Assembly (NCBI RefSeq): GCF_028858725.1
Contig: NC_084759.1
Location: 96,282,362 to 96,346,361 of the forward strand
Direction: 5' to 3'
Source: Colius striatus
Taxonomy: Eukaryota > Chordata > Aves > Coliiformes > Coliidae
DNA: 64,000 bases
Below, one piece after another: positions 1 through 9,469 of the stretch (positions are counted from its first letter, which is position 1; every line of letters starts with the position of its first letter). The translations under genes were made by a program, and so were the position numbers. The notes below the pieces were generated by a model. It was not told where the DNA came from and did no database searches. It saw only the letters and a program-made list of their open reading frames with translations.

Positions 1-19
1 CATTTTATAGACAGGCAGA

Positions 20-501
20 CCAAGGTGCATTTGCCCAGCAAGTTTATTACACAAGATTGAAACCTACAAGTGCTGCAACTTCACCAGGAGGAAGCTCAGA
101 CACAGAGTGCCCCCCACTCTTTGGTGGGCAGGTGGTCCTCCCAGAGCTCCTCTGGCCAACCCTCTGAGTCACACCATCTACTAGAGGTTTTGGTGTAACC
201 ACTACTACAAACCTTCCATTACACAGAAGGGAGGGGGGTTCCAGTTAGTAAAGTCATACTTAATGGTGACACAGCAGATGCTTTAGCAGAAGACTACAAA
301 GACATTCCATCAGCATCACTTTAATTGCAATATACATCATACAAAATTCAGTCTTCACCAGTTTAAGTGATACTCCAAATGCAGAGTAGTAATGAGATTA
401 AGTGATAAATCTTTTGCTTGCACAGGGAAGGGCACATACAGCATTTGCAAAGAAATACAGCCCCTTCATCACTGCCATCGTGAGCATCTCGGATACTGCA
501 C
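20..501 (-). other. SOD1: SOD1 3' untranslated region
   Basis: The sequence directly downstream of the SOD1 stop is AT-rich, has no competing gene, and ends near a canonical poly(A) signal. The exact cleavage site cannot be read from sequence; it should lie 10-30 nt beyond the signal, near the left edge of the window. Confidence 0.8.
43..48 (-). terminator. SOD1: SOD1 polyadenylation signal AATAAA
   Basis: On the minus strand this reads AATAAA, about 455 nt after the stop codon. It is the only canonical AATAAA seen between the stop codon and the window edge. Confidence 0.75.
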
Positions 502-612
502 TTAGCTCTTTGCTATTCCAATTACACCACAAGCTAAACGAGGGCCAGCATTTCCAGTTAATTTGCTCTCGTTGTCTCCCCCTCTACCCAGGTCATCGCT
601 TTTTTCATGGAC
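502..612 (-). CDS. SOD1: SOD1 coding exon 5 with stop codon
   Basis: This 111-nt coding part begins [12 protein letters not shown] after the acceptor TCTCTAG|GTC. It includes copper ligand His120, the electrostatic loop, Arg143 and Cys146 ([12 protein letters not shown]), and ends Lys-Ser-TAA. The chicken protein ends in Cys by my recollection, so Ser154 removes a C-terminal thiol. Confidence 0.96.
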   Translation of the reverse strand, partial: VHEKSDDLGRGGDNESKLTGNAGPRLACGVIGIAKS

Positions 613-3600
613 CTAGAGAGAGAATTGAAGATACCTTAATTCATGTTATTGCATCACCAATGAACTTTTTCCAGTCCCCACACAAGTGACAGCAGTGAGA
701 AGCAGCACTGCCAGCTGCCTGCTGGGTGCCTCACACAACAGAGAACCATGCACGATGCCGACACAGTGCCTGTGCTAAAGGCTTTAGATTAGACTTGCCT
801 AAAAACAGCAGTTGTCTCCATCTGAATTTGTTTGAACTGAAAGTCACGGAACCCCCATGCTTCAGAAAGTTGATGCTAGTCCAAAAGCAAGCTTGCACTT
901 GCCTCAAGGCCACCCTTAGACCACCCTACTGACCACTGCACTGTGGCTGCAGTGCCTCAGCCGTGCTGCCCAAGGGCCACCAGTCCCAGCTCCTTCCCTG
1001 CAGAAGCTCGGCAGTCTCAGCACACACAGGAGTCCCAAGGGGCATAAGACTGACAGTGCTGGTGAGTGGCCAAGCCTGCTCTGCCTCCTTCCTTCCCAGA
1101 GGGGCCACAGCACAAGTAACACCAGCAGTTACCAGACACGTGTCTGGTGACCAGTGCCACTGCCATGCCTCTGACAACATTTGTGCCAGGCTTTAGTCAC
1201 TTCCAGGTGGAAGAAGCACAGTTAAATGCAGAGGCACATCTGTGGAAGGCAGGCAGAAAATTAGGACCCCATGGCATTGAAGTACCATTTCAGGCAGAGC
1301 TTCAAAGAGCTCCCCACATGGGAAATCTTGCACTCCCAAGTTCTGTAACAAACACCAGGGACTGTCCTCCAGCACCAAAAAGTCTCCACTCACTGTTAAG
1401 ACCGCTCCAGAGTTCCTTAAAGCATCCCAGGGGGCACCAAGACACTCACCACCATGGTACGTCCAATGATGCTGTGTGGTCCACTAAGAGAAATGACGGA
1501 ATCTTGTATTTCCACATCTGCCACTCCTCCTTTAGCAGTCACGTTGCCAAGGTCTCCCACATGCCTACACAAAAAGGTGGGAAAACCATTAGAAAAAAAA
1601 ATGGCTGAACCAAAAGATCTTTTAAGTGATGGCCTGGACACTACAATACCCACGGTGACTACCTACAAGTCCTCCACCATGTTATCTTAAACAGCATGCA
1701 TGGCCTTTACCAACCAGCACAGGTCAACCTGGAACACTTCCACTACTTTAACTCCTTTAAATCAAGGGACAATGAAAATTCAGTCCTAGGTGGAACCTGA
1801 GAATGGAAGGCGAATAAACTTCAAGGGAAAGGAATGCCATCGCTCCCTAACACACCAAGCAAATGATGCTCAACCTACAAGGTCAAGAATTCCTCCATGC
1901 TGATGTCATCGTCCCTGCTCAAAGGAAGTCTCTCAAATTTGGCAAAACACCTTCCTTTCACATACAAGGTTTGGTGTAAACACAGCTGCTGTTCTTAAGA
2001 GCTTTTAATGTCTATCACAAGTCATCCATTCCACAAGCAGCTGCAGGCTTTGGGTTTAAAAAGGATTAGTAAAAGCAGTTTGTCAAGGGAGAGGTCAGAG
2101 AGAATGCAGTGAGCACTGGCTAAGATCTAGTCAGGGCCAGGGAGGACTTGTCCAGTTCACCTGGCAGTGTCCCCCACACTTGGCAATGTCCCCTACCACA
2201 CAGCCTCTGTCAGAGCCACCTCTCCACTAGGATTTCCCTTCAGAGTTAAGCCTCAAGCAGTTTGGTTTTCATTGAACTAGCGGAAATTCCAGCACAGTTT
2301 TTCCCTATGCACCTGCCCCAAATAAACCGTTCACTCAAAAGAAGGCTGATGTTCTGTGAGGCTCTTCTATGCCCATTCAAAACCCTGAACACCAACCAAC
2401 TTGTTTCTAAACATCAACTGAACACCAACTGAAGCCCAGTGCTCCCCATACACACAAAGCAAGTGGCTCAGCTCGCTGAATGCCATCAGCTTCTTAGATG
2501 GCACAGCTCCAACTCCGTGGTTTTAACCAGGCCCTATAAAATCAGGTCAAAGGCAGGTTTTCCTTTAGAAATTCAATTTAAGCTTCCAGGAAGCTTCAGT
2601 CAAGTTGCTTCAGCTCTATGTCAATGAAACCATGGTCTTACAGCCTCACAAGGAATTCCCCAGCCTCCACCTGCCCAGGCAGGCAGGTTACAGCAGGAGG
2701 ATTTGACAAAAGGCAGAAGCCAGGCTGTTTCACGCAGTTCTGACCTTTAGCCCCGGGGCAGTCGGCTACCAGCAAAACCCACGTGCACACTATTTCATGC
2801 TGCTCCATCACCCAGGCAGCTGGCTAGCAGCCAGCTTGCTTGGTCTGGCATGCAGCCAATCACTCAGGTACACACTTTGGTCACAGAAGGTGCAGGTAGA
2901 CACAAATATGAGCTAATCGCAGGCTAATCACAGCACCAGGCTGGCCTCAGTGCTCACGCAGATCCTACCTGTGCAAGGCCAGCCCATTTTTTACAGTTGC
3001 TGCTATCTCTACTCATTGCCACACTGCCCTTCAGCTCTTGTTCAGCCCCCTCCAAGTCTCCAAATCCAACCAGTTGCTTAGACCATTAGGTCTCAAACAT
3101 GCAAGGGTTCTCTGAAGGTAACTGGATCCTGAAAACTGCTTCCAGGGGTCTCAGGTCCCATGAAGGCAGAGAGATATTCAACACAAGCATCAGCCTCTGT
3201 ACTGACACTATGCACAGAGTCCCTGAGGACACACTGCAGGTAGTACAGTACCTAACCTAACAGGCTAAGAACAGCCCAGACCACTCAGAAAGCCAGGGTG
3301 TCTGGGCACACATGGCTTTGTACTCATCTTTCAGTCTCCCCTGAAGCCTCAGAACCTTCCACTGATGATCCATGACACAATAGCCTGCACACAGCTCAAC
3401 AATTGACAGTTTAAGGCCTGCTCTCAAAAGCTGACTGGCCCCAAAAGAGCTGGCAAATCACCATCGACAAATAAGGCTTTGACACACCAATCTCCCCCAC
3501 CTCCATTCTAAGCAACCCTCACTCACATTATTTCCTCTTCTCCTCAACAACATATCCCAAAAACTACATTTCAGCCATAGCCTTGGAGCCAAGGTGTCTA

Positions 3601-5158
3601 ACACATCATAGTAGTTATTAGAGCCGTTGTTAAGTGACCCTAAAAATCCTGCAAGAATTATCAGCTTTCTCCTGGTATTGTCCTAGCATTATATTCATGT
3701 GGCCTCCCGAGCACAAAGTATCACTTAAACAGCTGCTGCATGAAGTAGCCACCCAGTCGGAGGCCAGGCACATTAAACTCACCTTTCTGCATCACCTGGT
3801 CCACCATGCTGCTTGCCTTCAGGATTGAAGTGAGGACCTGCACTGGTACATCCTGAAACAGAAGGTAGCCATCAAAACTAGATTTATTTTTTGCAGTAAA
3901 CAGCAACAGTTTAAATCTGTTGCTTATACACCACACTGAGGCAGTCATCCCATAGCCAGAGGGAGTGAAGTTGCTCATGATGGAACAGCTACTCTCCTGT
4001 TAGATCTTCTACTAATCCTCTGGAAGTAAGTAACCTACTTATAAGTTCAGGAAAGTAAAATTACTCGTTCTAGAATGCTCGGGTCTCAGCTGAAGGCTTT
4101 CTTATTTCTTAACACTAGGTTAAAGTATTTAGGCTAGTGCTTTATACGTCAGATCCTGAATATCAGCCTGAACATGCTGAAGTACTAAGTGGGAAGCCAT
4201 TCCTTAGGAAATGTCATAATTTCTTCATACAGCTTTGCAGTCATGCAACTGCACTTATACTAGTTGCTGCTGCAACACTAAAAGAAGCTCTTTAAAGCTA
4301 AGCAATCATGTTAGAGCTGTAAATCAAAAGCTTGCATAGACACCTTACCATTTGTATTGTCACCAAATTCATGGACATGGAAGCCATGATTTCCATCAGC
4401 CAAGCCATTGATCCTTCCAGTGACTTTTACTGGTCCATTGCCCTTTAATGGAAAGAATCTGTTACTACCAAAATGATTACGGCATTAAATGGCCTTGTGT
4501 CGAGTGAAGCTGCCACAGTCAGGGAGGACCAGAGCCTCCACCACGAGTTCGTTCACGCGCGAGCCTTTACCTTACATTAACCGATTCTATATCCCAACGG
4601 AGCATTTCACCCAACGTCTGCACTTACTCAGCCACATAAAAGACACTCTTTATGCTTTTAAGATGCAATACCGCTCCCACGCAGCCTACGTCTCTTCACC
4701 GAGTATAAACGACGGGGTCAGAAGGGCTGCGGCCGTTCAGCACCTCGAGATCCGGCAGGTCCCGCTCCGACAGCGGCAGCCAAGCTCCGCACGCAGAGCG
4801 AGGTCGGCTCCGGCAGCGAGGGCTGCGGCCCCCGCGGGCGCCCCCGCCGCCTCCCCCGGGGCGGCACACGGCGGCTGCCCGGCAGCACTCCACTGCCCCT
4901 CCCGTCCCCACGGCGGCCGTCGGGGCCGCAGCCCAGGCCCGGCGCGGCTCCCGCCGCACGGGGCGAAGGAGAGAGGAAGGGAAGGGAGGGAAGGGAGAGC
5001 CGCGCCAAGAGCCGCCCGCCCCACAGGATGACTCAGCACTCGCGGCGCGGAGGGACGGGGCCCGTCCCGGCGGCGGCCCTTGCCTGCTGCTGGAAGTGGA
5101 TGACTCCCTGCACGGGGCCTTCTCCCTTCATCACGCACACGGCCTTCAGCGTCGCCAT
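502..5158 (-). CDS. SOD1: Cu/Zn superoxide dismutase SOD1 (five coding exons, complete)
   Basis: SOD1 converts superoxide to hydrogen peroxide and oxygen as a cytosolic homodimer holding one copper and one zinc per subunit. Joining 5158-5084, 4442-4349, 3852-3783, 1564-1450 and 612-502 gives 465 nt: 154 codons plus TAA with no internal stop, the usual avian length. The copper ligands are all present (His47, His49, His64, His120, counting Met as 1), as are the zinc ligands (His64, His72, His81, Asp84), the disulfide pair Cys58/Cys146 and the active-site Arg143. Exon phases and sizes (exon 3 is 70 nt as in human, as I recall) match the vertebrate gene. The start is the first ATG after the promoter and has A at -3 and G at +4. 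Oddities are a GC donor in intron 1, Gly76 where chicken and human have Lys, and a C-terminal Ser. This is a functional gene, not a retrocopy, because its introns are intact. Confidence 0.97.
613..1449 (-). other. SOD1: SOD1 intron 4
   Basis: An 837-nt intron with GT...AG borders. No repeat or RNA gene was recognised. Beside exon 4, at 1427-1438, there is a CCCAGGGGGCAC string that resembles a CTCF core. Confidence 0.93.
1450..1564 (-). CDS. SOD1: SOD1 coding exon 4
   Basis: This 115-nt exon encodes the end of codon 80 through Val118. It starts [16 protein letters not shown], with zinc ligands His81 and Asp84, and ends in the beta strand IIGRTMV. The acceptor is TGTGTAG|GC and the donor is GTG|GTGAGT. 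It is one codon shorter than human exon 4, as expected for birds. Confidence 0.97.
1565..3782 (-). other. SOD1: SOD1 intron 3 (2.2 kb)
   Basis: This is the largest SOD1 intron, with GT...AG borders. It looks like unique sequence; I saw no CR1 copy, microsatellite or exon-like segment in it. Confidence 0.93.
3783..3852 (-). CDS. SOD1: SOD1 coding exon 3
   Basis: This 70-nt exon runs from codon 57 (last two bases) to codon 80 (first two bases). It carries Cys58 of the structural disulfide, the bridging ligand His64 and the zinc ligand His72 in [17 protein letters not shown]. The acceptor is TTTCAG|GA and the donor is AG|GTGAG. Codon 76 is GGT (Gly), whereas chicken and human have Lys here. Confidence 0.96.
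3853..4348 (-). other. SOD1: SOD1 intron 2
   Basis: A 496-nt GT...AG intron, AT-rich, with nothing else recognised. Confidence 0.93.
4349..4442 (-). CDS. SOD1: SOD1 coding exon 2
   Basis: This 94-nt exon encodes residues 26-56 plus the first base of codon 57. It contains [10 protein letters not shown], which carries two copper ligands (His47, His49). The acceptor is TTAAAG|GG. The donor is G|GTAAGG. Confidence 0.96.
4979..4995 (+). other. G-quadruplex motif in SOD1 intron 1
   Basis: Four GGG runs are separated by loops of 2, 1 and 2 nt, which is the most stable class of predicted G-quadruplex. It lies on the strand that is the template for SOD1, about 90 nt past the exon 1 donor. Confidence 0.6.
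5029..5038 (+). promoter_or_regulatory. NF-E2 / antioxidant response-type element in SOD1 intron 1
   Basis: The sequence TGACTCAGCA fits the antioxidant response core TGACnnnGCA and the NF-E2/MARE half (TGCTGAGTCA on the SOD1 strand). It also contains the AP-1 core TGACTCA. It lies 45 nt inside intron 1, within the promoter CpG island. Binding by NRF2-small MAF or AP-1 is inferred from the motif only. Confidence 0.55.
5084..5158 (-). CDS. SOD1: SOD1 coding exon 1
   Basis: This exon encodes residues 1-25, starting [18 protein letters not shown] and ending in three Gln codons, so it ends in phase 0. The ATG sits in GAAGATGGCG, a good initiation context that also resembles a YY1 site. The exon is followed by GCAAGG, a GC-type donor rather than GT. 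The exon 2 acceptor supports this boundary because the join gives Gln-Gln-Gln-Gly-Asn-Gly-Pro, in line with other avian SOD1 proteins. Confidence 0.96.
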
Positions 5159-5238
5159 CTTCGCGCGGAGCGGCGGGCGGCAGTCACCGTCCAGCCCCAG
5201 CCACAGCACTGGGAAGCGGGGCCCGCCTCCTGCCGCCC

Positions 5239-5245
5239 TTATATA
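5239..5245 (-). promoter_or_regulatory. SOD1: SOD1 TATA box
   Basis: The minus strand reads CTATATAAGG here, 81 nt or more upstream of the start codon. Transcription should start near 5210-5215, giving a 5'UTR of about 55 nt. Mammalian SOD1 also has a TATA box within a GC-rich promoter. Confidence 0.85.
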
Positions 5246-5269
5246 GAGCGCGGCCCGTCAGCACCGCGG

Positions 5270-5425
5270 CCAATCGCGGCGCGCCCGCCGCGCTCCTCGC
5301 GCAGTCACCGAGTGGGCTTCGGCCAATGGAGGGGGGCGGGCCTGCGGCCGCGCGCGGGCGGGCGCCAATCGGCGGCCCCGCCTCGGGGCTGAGGGGCGGG
5401 CGCGCCGCCCCCTCGCGGCGGGGCG
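5270..5425. promoter_or_regulatory. SOD1: SOD1 upstream CCAAT and GC-box cluster
   Basis: Plus-strand CCAAT pentamers occur at 5270-5274, 5323-5327 and 5365-5369, so all are inverted relative to SOD1. GGGGCGG Sp1-type boxes lie near 5332-5340, 5393-5400 and 5418-5425. Three NF-Y-type motifs at spacings of 42-53 nt upstream of a TATA box form a strong proximal promoter arrangement. Confidence 0.7.
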
Positions 5426-5520
5426 GTTGCGTAACGCTGCCGGCGGCTGAGGCGCCGCGGCCGCCGCGGTCGGGGCGGGAGCTGGGTCGGGTCCCGGGCC
5501 TCGGCCTGAGCCGCGATTTG

Positions 5521-5778
5521 TCTCGATGGCCTCTGGGAATTTGCGTCTGCGTTTCACACCGTTGCGGCACCCGTGCCCCAAGGAACCTCTGTGCTCGCCA
5601 AAACCGGCTAGCTCCGGGGCTGGGTCTTCTAGTGTTATGTTTTCCCACAAGCACAAACCTTTTCCTTCAGGTGTGCCCGAAAGCATCGCACTGCTGCTTT
5701 CCTCTGCTGCAACCAGTTTTCTTGTAGTATCTTTGCATCTATTTAAATTTCCTCTGAAGGCTCCCGCAGCGAGAGCCA
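5521..5778. other. Intergenic sequence next to the SOD1 island
   Basis: A short transition from CpG-rich to AT-rich DNA. No exon, repeat or RNA gene was recognised. The SOD1 island could start a divergent plus-strand transcript here, but nothing in the sequence shows one. Confidence 0.5.
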
Positions 5779-6129
5779 GGGCTGTTTAGCCTGGAGAAGA
5801 CCAAGGGGAGGATGTCATCAGCGCTTATAAAGAGCAGATGTTGGGAGGATGGGGAGACACTTTTTTCTGTAGTGCTCAGTGAAAGGACAAGGGGTAACGG
5901 GCAGAAGCTGAGATGCAGGAAGTTCCACTTAAACACAGGAGAAACTTTGCTATGAGGGTGAAGGAGCCCTGGTACAGGCTGCCCGGGGAGGTTGTAGAGT
6001 CTCCTCTGGAGGCTTCCCACCTGAATGTGTTCCTGTGTGACCTGATCAAGGTAAACCTGCTTTAGCAGGGGTTTGACTGGATGATCTCTAGAGGTCCTTT
6101 CCAACTCCTGGCAGTCTGATTCTGTGATT
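5779..6129 (+). mobile_element. CR1 LINE 3' fragment
   Basis: The CR1 3'-end hallmarks appear in order: GGCTGTTTAGCCTGGAGAAG, the GAGCCCTGGTACAGGCTGCCC block, GTGACCTGATC, CCTGCTTTAGCAGG, TTTGACTGGATGATCTCTAGAGG, and a terminal GTCTGATTCTGTGAT. The 5' end is truncated, as in most CR1 copies. It lies only about 0.55 kb upstream of the SOD1 TATA box. Confidence 0.92.
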
Positions 6130-8061
6130 TTCCAGTATTGCTGTAACTGCGGTGTGGCATGTCATGAACTCGTCCAAAATTCAAATGGAGTTCTGAAATT
6201 ACCTCTCAATAACTGCATTTCAAAACAGTTGCCCTCCCAAGAAGGCATTTTGTACAGAAACCATCAAAGTTGCAATCTGAAGCTGGTGTTGCTTGACTGC
6301 TGACTGTTCTTGAAGGAACCTTTACACTTAGACTGACCATAGCGACAGGCTGGGTATGTAGCACGCAGCTGAGGGCTCTGCTGAAACCGGAAGGCCTCTT
6401 GAATCACCTCTTGCCTGAGGGATGTATAGAGGATAGCTAATGAAAGATTCTCTGTAGGCTGATAGCACTGGCAAACTAGATTCCAAAGGTTAACACCTTG
6501 GACTTGGGGAGCATACAGCTCTGCAGTTCTCTTCAAAGGTCTGCAACCTCTGAACATTTTAAGAATGAAGTACTGGTAATCCCGTGTTGCTTCTTTTTCT
6601 GCTGGGTTACTAAATTAAATTGGAAGAACAAAATTAGCTGTGACTTTAGGTAATCTGTGACTGGAGTATAAATTACTTAAAGCTAGGGGAGTTTTAAATC
6701 ATGTGGTTGAGAATGCCGTATGGTCAGGGAAAGATGTACAAGGTTTGTTTCACATATCAGACTCAGCCACGACACCTGAGTCATGTCTCAGGTGGTATGA
6801 CTGAAACAAACAGGGATTTGTTTACTTGAATGGTGTGTTACTCTGCTCAAGAGAGAAGAAGCAGGGGGAAAAAAACCCACATAAATACATGGAGACTATT
6901 TGTCTGAGAGATAGACAAAGATTTGTAGTTTAATCCCAGAAAGAAGCTGAGAGAAGAAGAGCTGGGCAGCTTCCCATCTAGGAAGTATCTTGGCCCTGTG
7001 AGGTCAACTCGCTACAATATCATTCCTGTTGTGCTTCGAGAGATGCTGTGAATGACTTGTGAGCAAACAGATCTGTGCTCACGGCACAACATGCAAGCCT
7101 TGAGTGCTTGCTAGATCAAGAGGAAATATACCAGTGCCCTGGAGGAGAATCTTGCTTGTTTTAAAATGATTTGTAAACTTGAAGGGAGAGAGGGGGGTAG
7201 CAGTGACTTGTTTTACTTGTAGTTATCTGTGGCTTCCTGTCTCCTATCTTTATTTGTCCATGCCCTTTTATAAAAAGGGGCATCTTGGGTGCAGTGTTAT
7301 AGTGCTTTCTCTTATTTCTAGGCCTGTCTCCAAATCTGCCTACATTTTTATCAGACAGATTAATTCCTTCCTAAGTTTTCAAGATCTGTCTTTCTTCATG
7401 CCCTTACATGAATGTAGGACAAATGCGTAAGAACCAGCTGTATTTGGCTTCTTAATATGTGCAGTGAAATAACCTGCAATAATGGTTTCAGAGGTTTATC
7501 GCATTAGGCATCAATGTCAGGTTACCTGTAAAGGTGCCCTGAGGTGCCCTATACTTGTTAGGCAGAACGCAACTAATAAAGCAGATGTGCCAAGAGACAC
7601 TGTGGTGAAGAGATTGGCAGTAGGAGGCTAAAGGAAAGATTTTAATTTCAAGGACTAATATACAAAACTATGCATGGTGCATGCAGAAAGAGATCAGTAA
7701 TCTTATACCGACCTCACCCTGTAGAGTGTTTTCTATTATTCTCTTCTTCAGAAATATAATAGAAATACCAAAGTATAGGTGTATTCTTTCACATAAATCT
7801 CATACAACAAGACAGAGAAAGGGAATTGATTTGTTTTCTCCCACCTACTTCATTTAAACTGATTTATTTTCTTAAGTCTCACCAGTGGGTGAAAAAATGC
7901 ACCCCAAAGAAGCTAAACAGGGTGTTTGGTAGCAATACTCAATTTTGTTGTTTGGAGTATCAGAGTGTAAGTAGAAAAGAAAGAAGAAAAATTGCAAGGT
8001 GGGATTCCAATCTTTGATAGTTGGAACTACAGTAGGACAGGTCTGGCAGACATGAGAAAGA
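6130..8061. other. Intergenic DNA, no feature recognised
   Basis: AT-rich, apparently unique sequence. The open stretches are short and have no recognised protein similarity. A small local duplication (GAGGTGCCCT-type) occurs near 7530-7550. Confidence 0.5.
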
Positions 8062-8661
8062 GTGGCATCTCGATAATCTGAACATGAGCCAGCAATGTGC
8101 CCTCATGGCCAAGAAGGCCAATGGCATCTTGGGATGCATCAAGAAGAGTGTGGCCAGCAGGTCAAGGGAGGTTCTTCTCCCCCTCTACTCTGCCCTGGTG
8201 AGGCCTCATCTGGAGTCCTGTGTCCAGTTCTGGGCTCCTTGGCTCAAGAGGGACAGGGAAGTGCTGGAGAGAGTCTAGCACAGGGCCACAAGATGATCAG
8301 GGCACTGGAGCATCTTCCTCATGAGGAAAGGCTGTGGGAACTGGGGCTGTTTAGTCTGGAGGAGACTGAAGGGGGATCTTATTAATATTTACAAATATCT
8401 AAAGAGTGGATGTCAGGAGGTTGGGGCATCCCTTTTTTCTATAGTAGTTAGTAACAGGACAAGCGGTAATGGGATGAAGCTGGAACACAAAAAGTTACAT
8501 TTAAACATAAGAAAAAACTATTTCACTGTTCAGGTGAGGGAGCCCTGGCACAGGCTGCCCAGAGGGGTTGTGGAGTCTCCTTCCTTGGAGGTCTTCAAGA
8601 CCCGCCTGGACACGTTCCTATGTGACCTGATCTAGGTGGACCTGCTTCTGCAGGGGAGTTG
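8062..8661 (+). mobile_element. CR1 LINE 3' fragment, cut before its 3' terminus
   Basis: It begins near the CR1 segment ACATGAGCCAGCAATGTGCC (8083) and runs through GAGTCCTGTGTCCAGTTCTG, the GGCTGTTTAGTCTGGAGGAG block and the GCACAGGCTGCCCAGAGGGG block to CCTGCTTCTGCAGGGGAGTTG. The expected ending (GGACTAGATGATC, the CTTCCAACC block and ATTCTGTG repeats) is missing. Unrelated sequence follows at about 8662, so the element was either interrupted or deleted there. Confidence 0.92.
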
Positions 8662-9469
8662 CAGGGGGGCTCAGTTCCCACATCATAGTCCCAGAAAAAA
8701 CAGACCAGGCTACTCAGCTTGGGGAAGAAAATGAAATAATTTAATCTGCCTCGAACTAAAACATGACAGAGATATCCAACTGGAAAATAATACAGAGAAG
8801 GACAAACGATGGAAGTTCAACCAGCTCTTTAAGATCACCTTTCCCCCACCCCTTCTCTCTTCCCTGGCTCAGAGCACTGAGCCCAGTGTCATTACTGCCT
8901 CCCCCTATAAGCAGTGCTGGAGGCAGGGAATAGGGGGTGCAGTCAGTCCTTTCCTGATGTCTCTTGCCACTTACCACAGTTCTGAGGAGAAGTGCTCCTC
9001 GACAGCTCTCCCTTGCTTTAGCTCGTGGTCTCCCATACACCAGGCAGTCCTGCATGGGCCACTCTGACAGGATGCTGCAACCCCAGTTCATCTTCTTTGG
9101 GTTGGAGTCCACTCTGCTCTTCCCCTTTGACCTAGGATCTCTAACTTTCACCCCCTCTGTCATGGGGCCTCTGTCTCTCTTCCCTTTTGTCACAGGGTCT
9201 CTGTCTCTTGGCATGGGCTGCAAGGGCGTCTTCTTTCCTTCTTTCCTGCCTATGGGGTCTGTGTGGTCTCTGCCATCTTGCCCTTCACTTCCATCTCCTC
9301 CCATGAACTTCAAATTCCTGTCCTTAAATAGTGATGGCAGAGGCACCAGATTGGCCCAGCTGGGCCAGATCCCATCCCAGAGCCGGGGGAAAGTCCGAGA
9401 ACTCTTTACCAGGTCTGTACTGCAGCCCCCTCCCCGTTACCAAGCAAAAGTGGCTCCTCACAAACCCAT
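8662..9469 (-). mobile_element. Unclassified insertion, possibly an LTR-type fragment (minus strand)
   Basis: About 0.8 kb of non-CR1 sequence lies exactly between two oppositely oriented CR1 fragments. Read on the minus strand it has a TATA-like CTATTTAAGG near 9327, three imperfect 30-bp repeats at about 9110-9210, and, near 8737, an ATTAAA followed by a T-rich stretch and TTCTTCCCCAAGCTGAG. That ending resembles avian endogenous retrovirus LTR ends as I recall them, but I cannot name a family. A 196-codon open frame (9346-8756, minus) spans it without any recognised domain. It could instead be another kind of interspersed repeat or a deletion join of unique DNA. Confidence 0.45.

Larger units (their letters stand above)
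4443..5083 (-). other. SOD1: SOD1 intron 1 with GC donor
   Basis: A 641-nt intron whose donor is GCAAGG (5083 downward) and whose acceptor is TTAAAG (4448-4443). The half next to exon 1 is GC-rich and belongs to the promoter CpG island; it carries the NF-E2/ARE-type motif and the G-quadruplex motif. A GC donor at this intron is also known in human SOD1 (recalled from early gene-structure work), which supports the boundary. Confidence 0.9.
4700..5520. promoter_or_regulatory. SOD1: CpG island over the SOD1 promoter and exon 1
   Basis: The sequence changes abruptly from AT-rich flanks to dense CpG and GC, with many CGG/GCG runs. It spans exon 1, part of intron 1 and the upstream promoter, as expected for a housekeeping gene. 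Boundaries were judged by eye. Confidence 0.85.

Noticed and set aside
4489-5727. Several open frames of 100-180 codons on both strands around the SOD1 promoter
   Set aside because: Same cause: CpG-island composition over the SOD1 promoter and exon 1. None fits a known protein or has its own signals.
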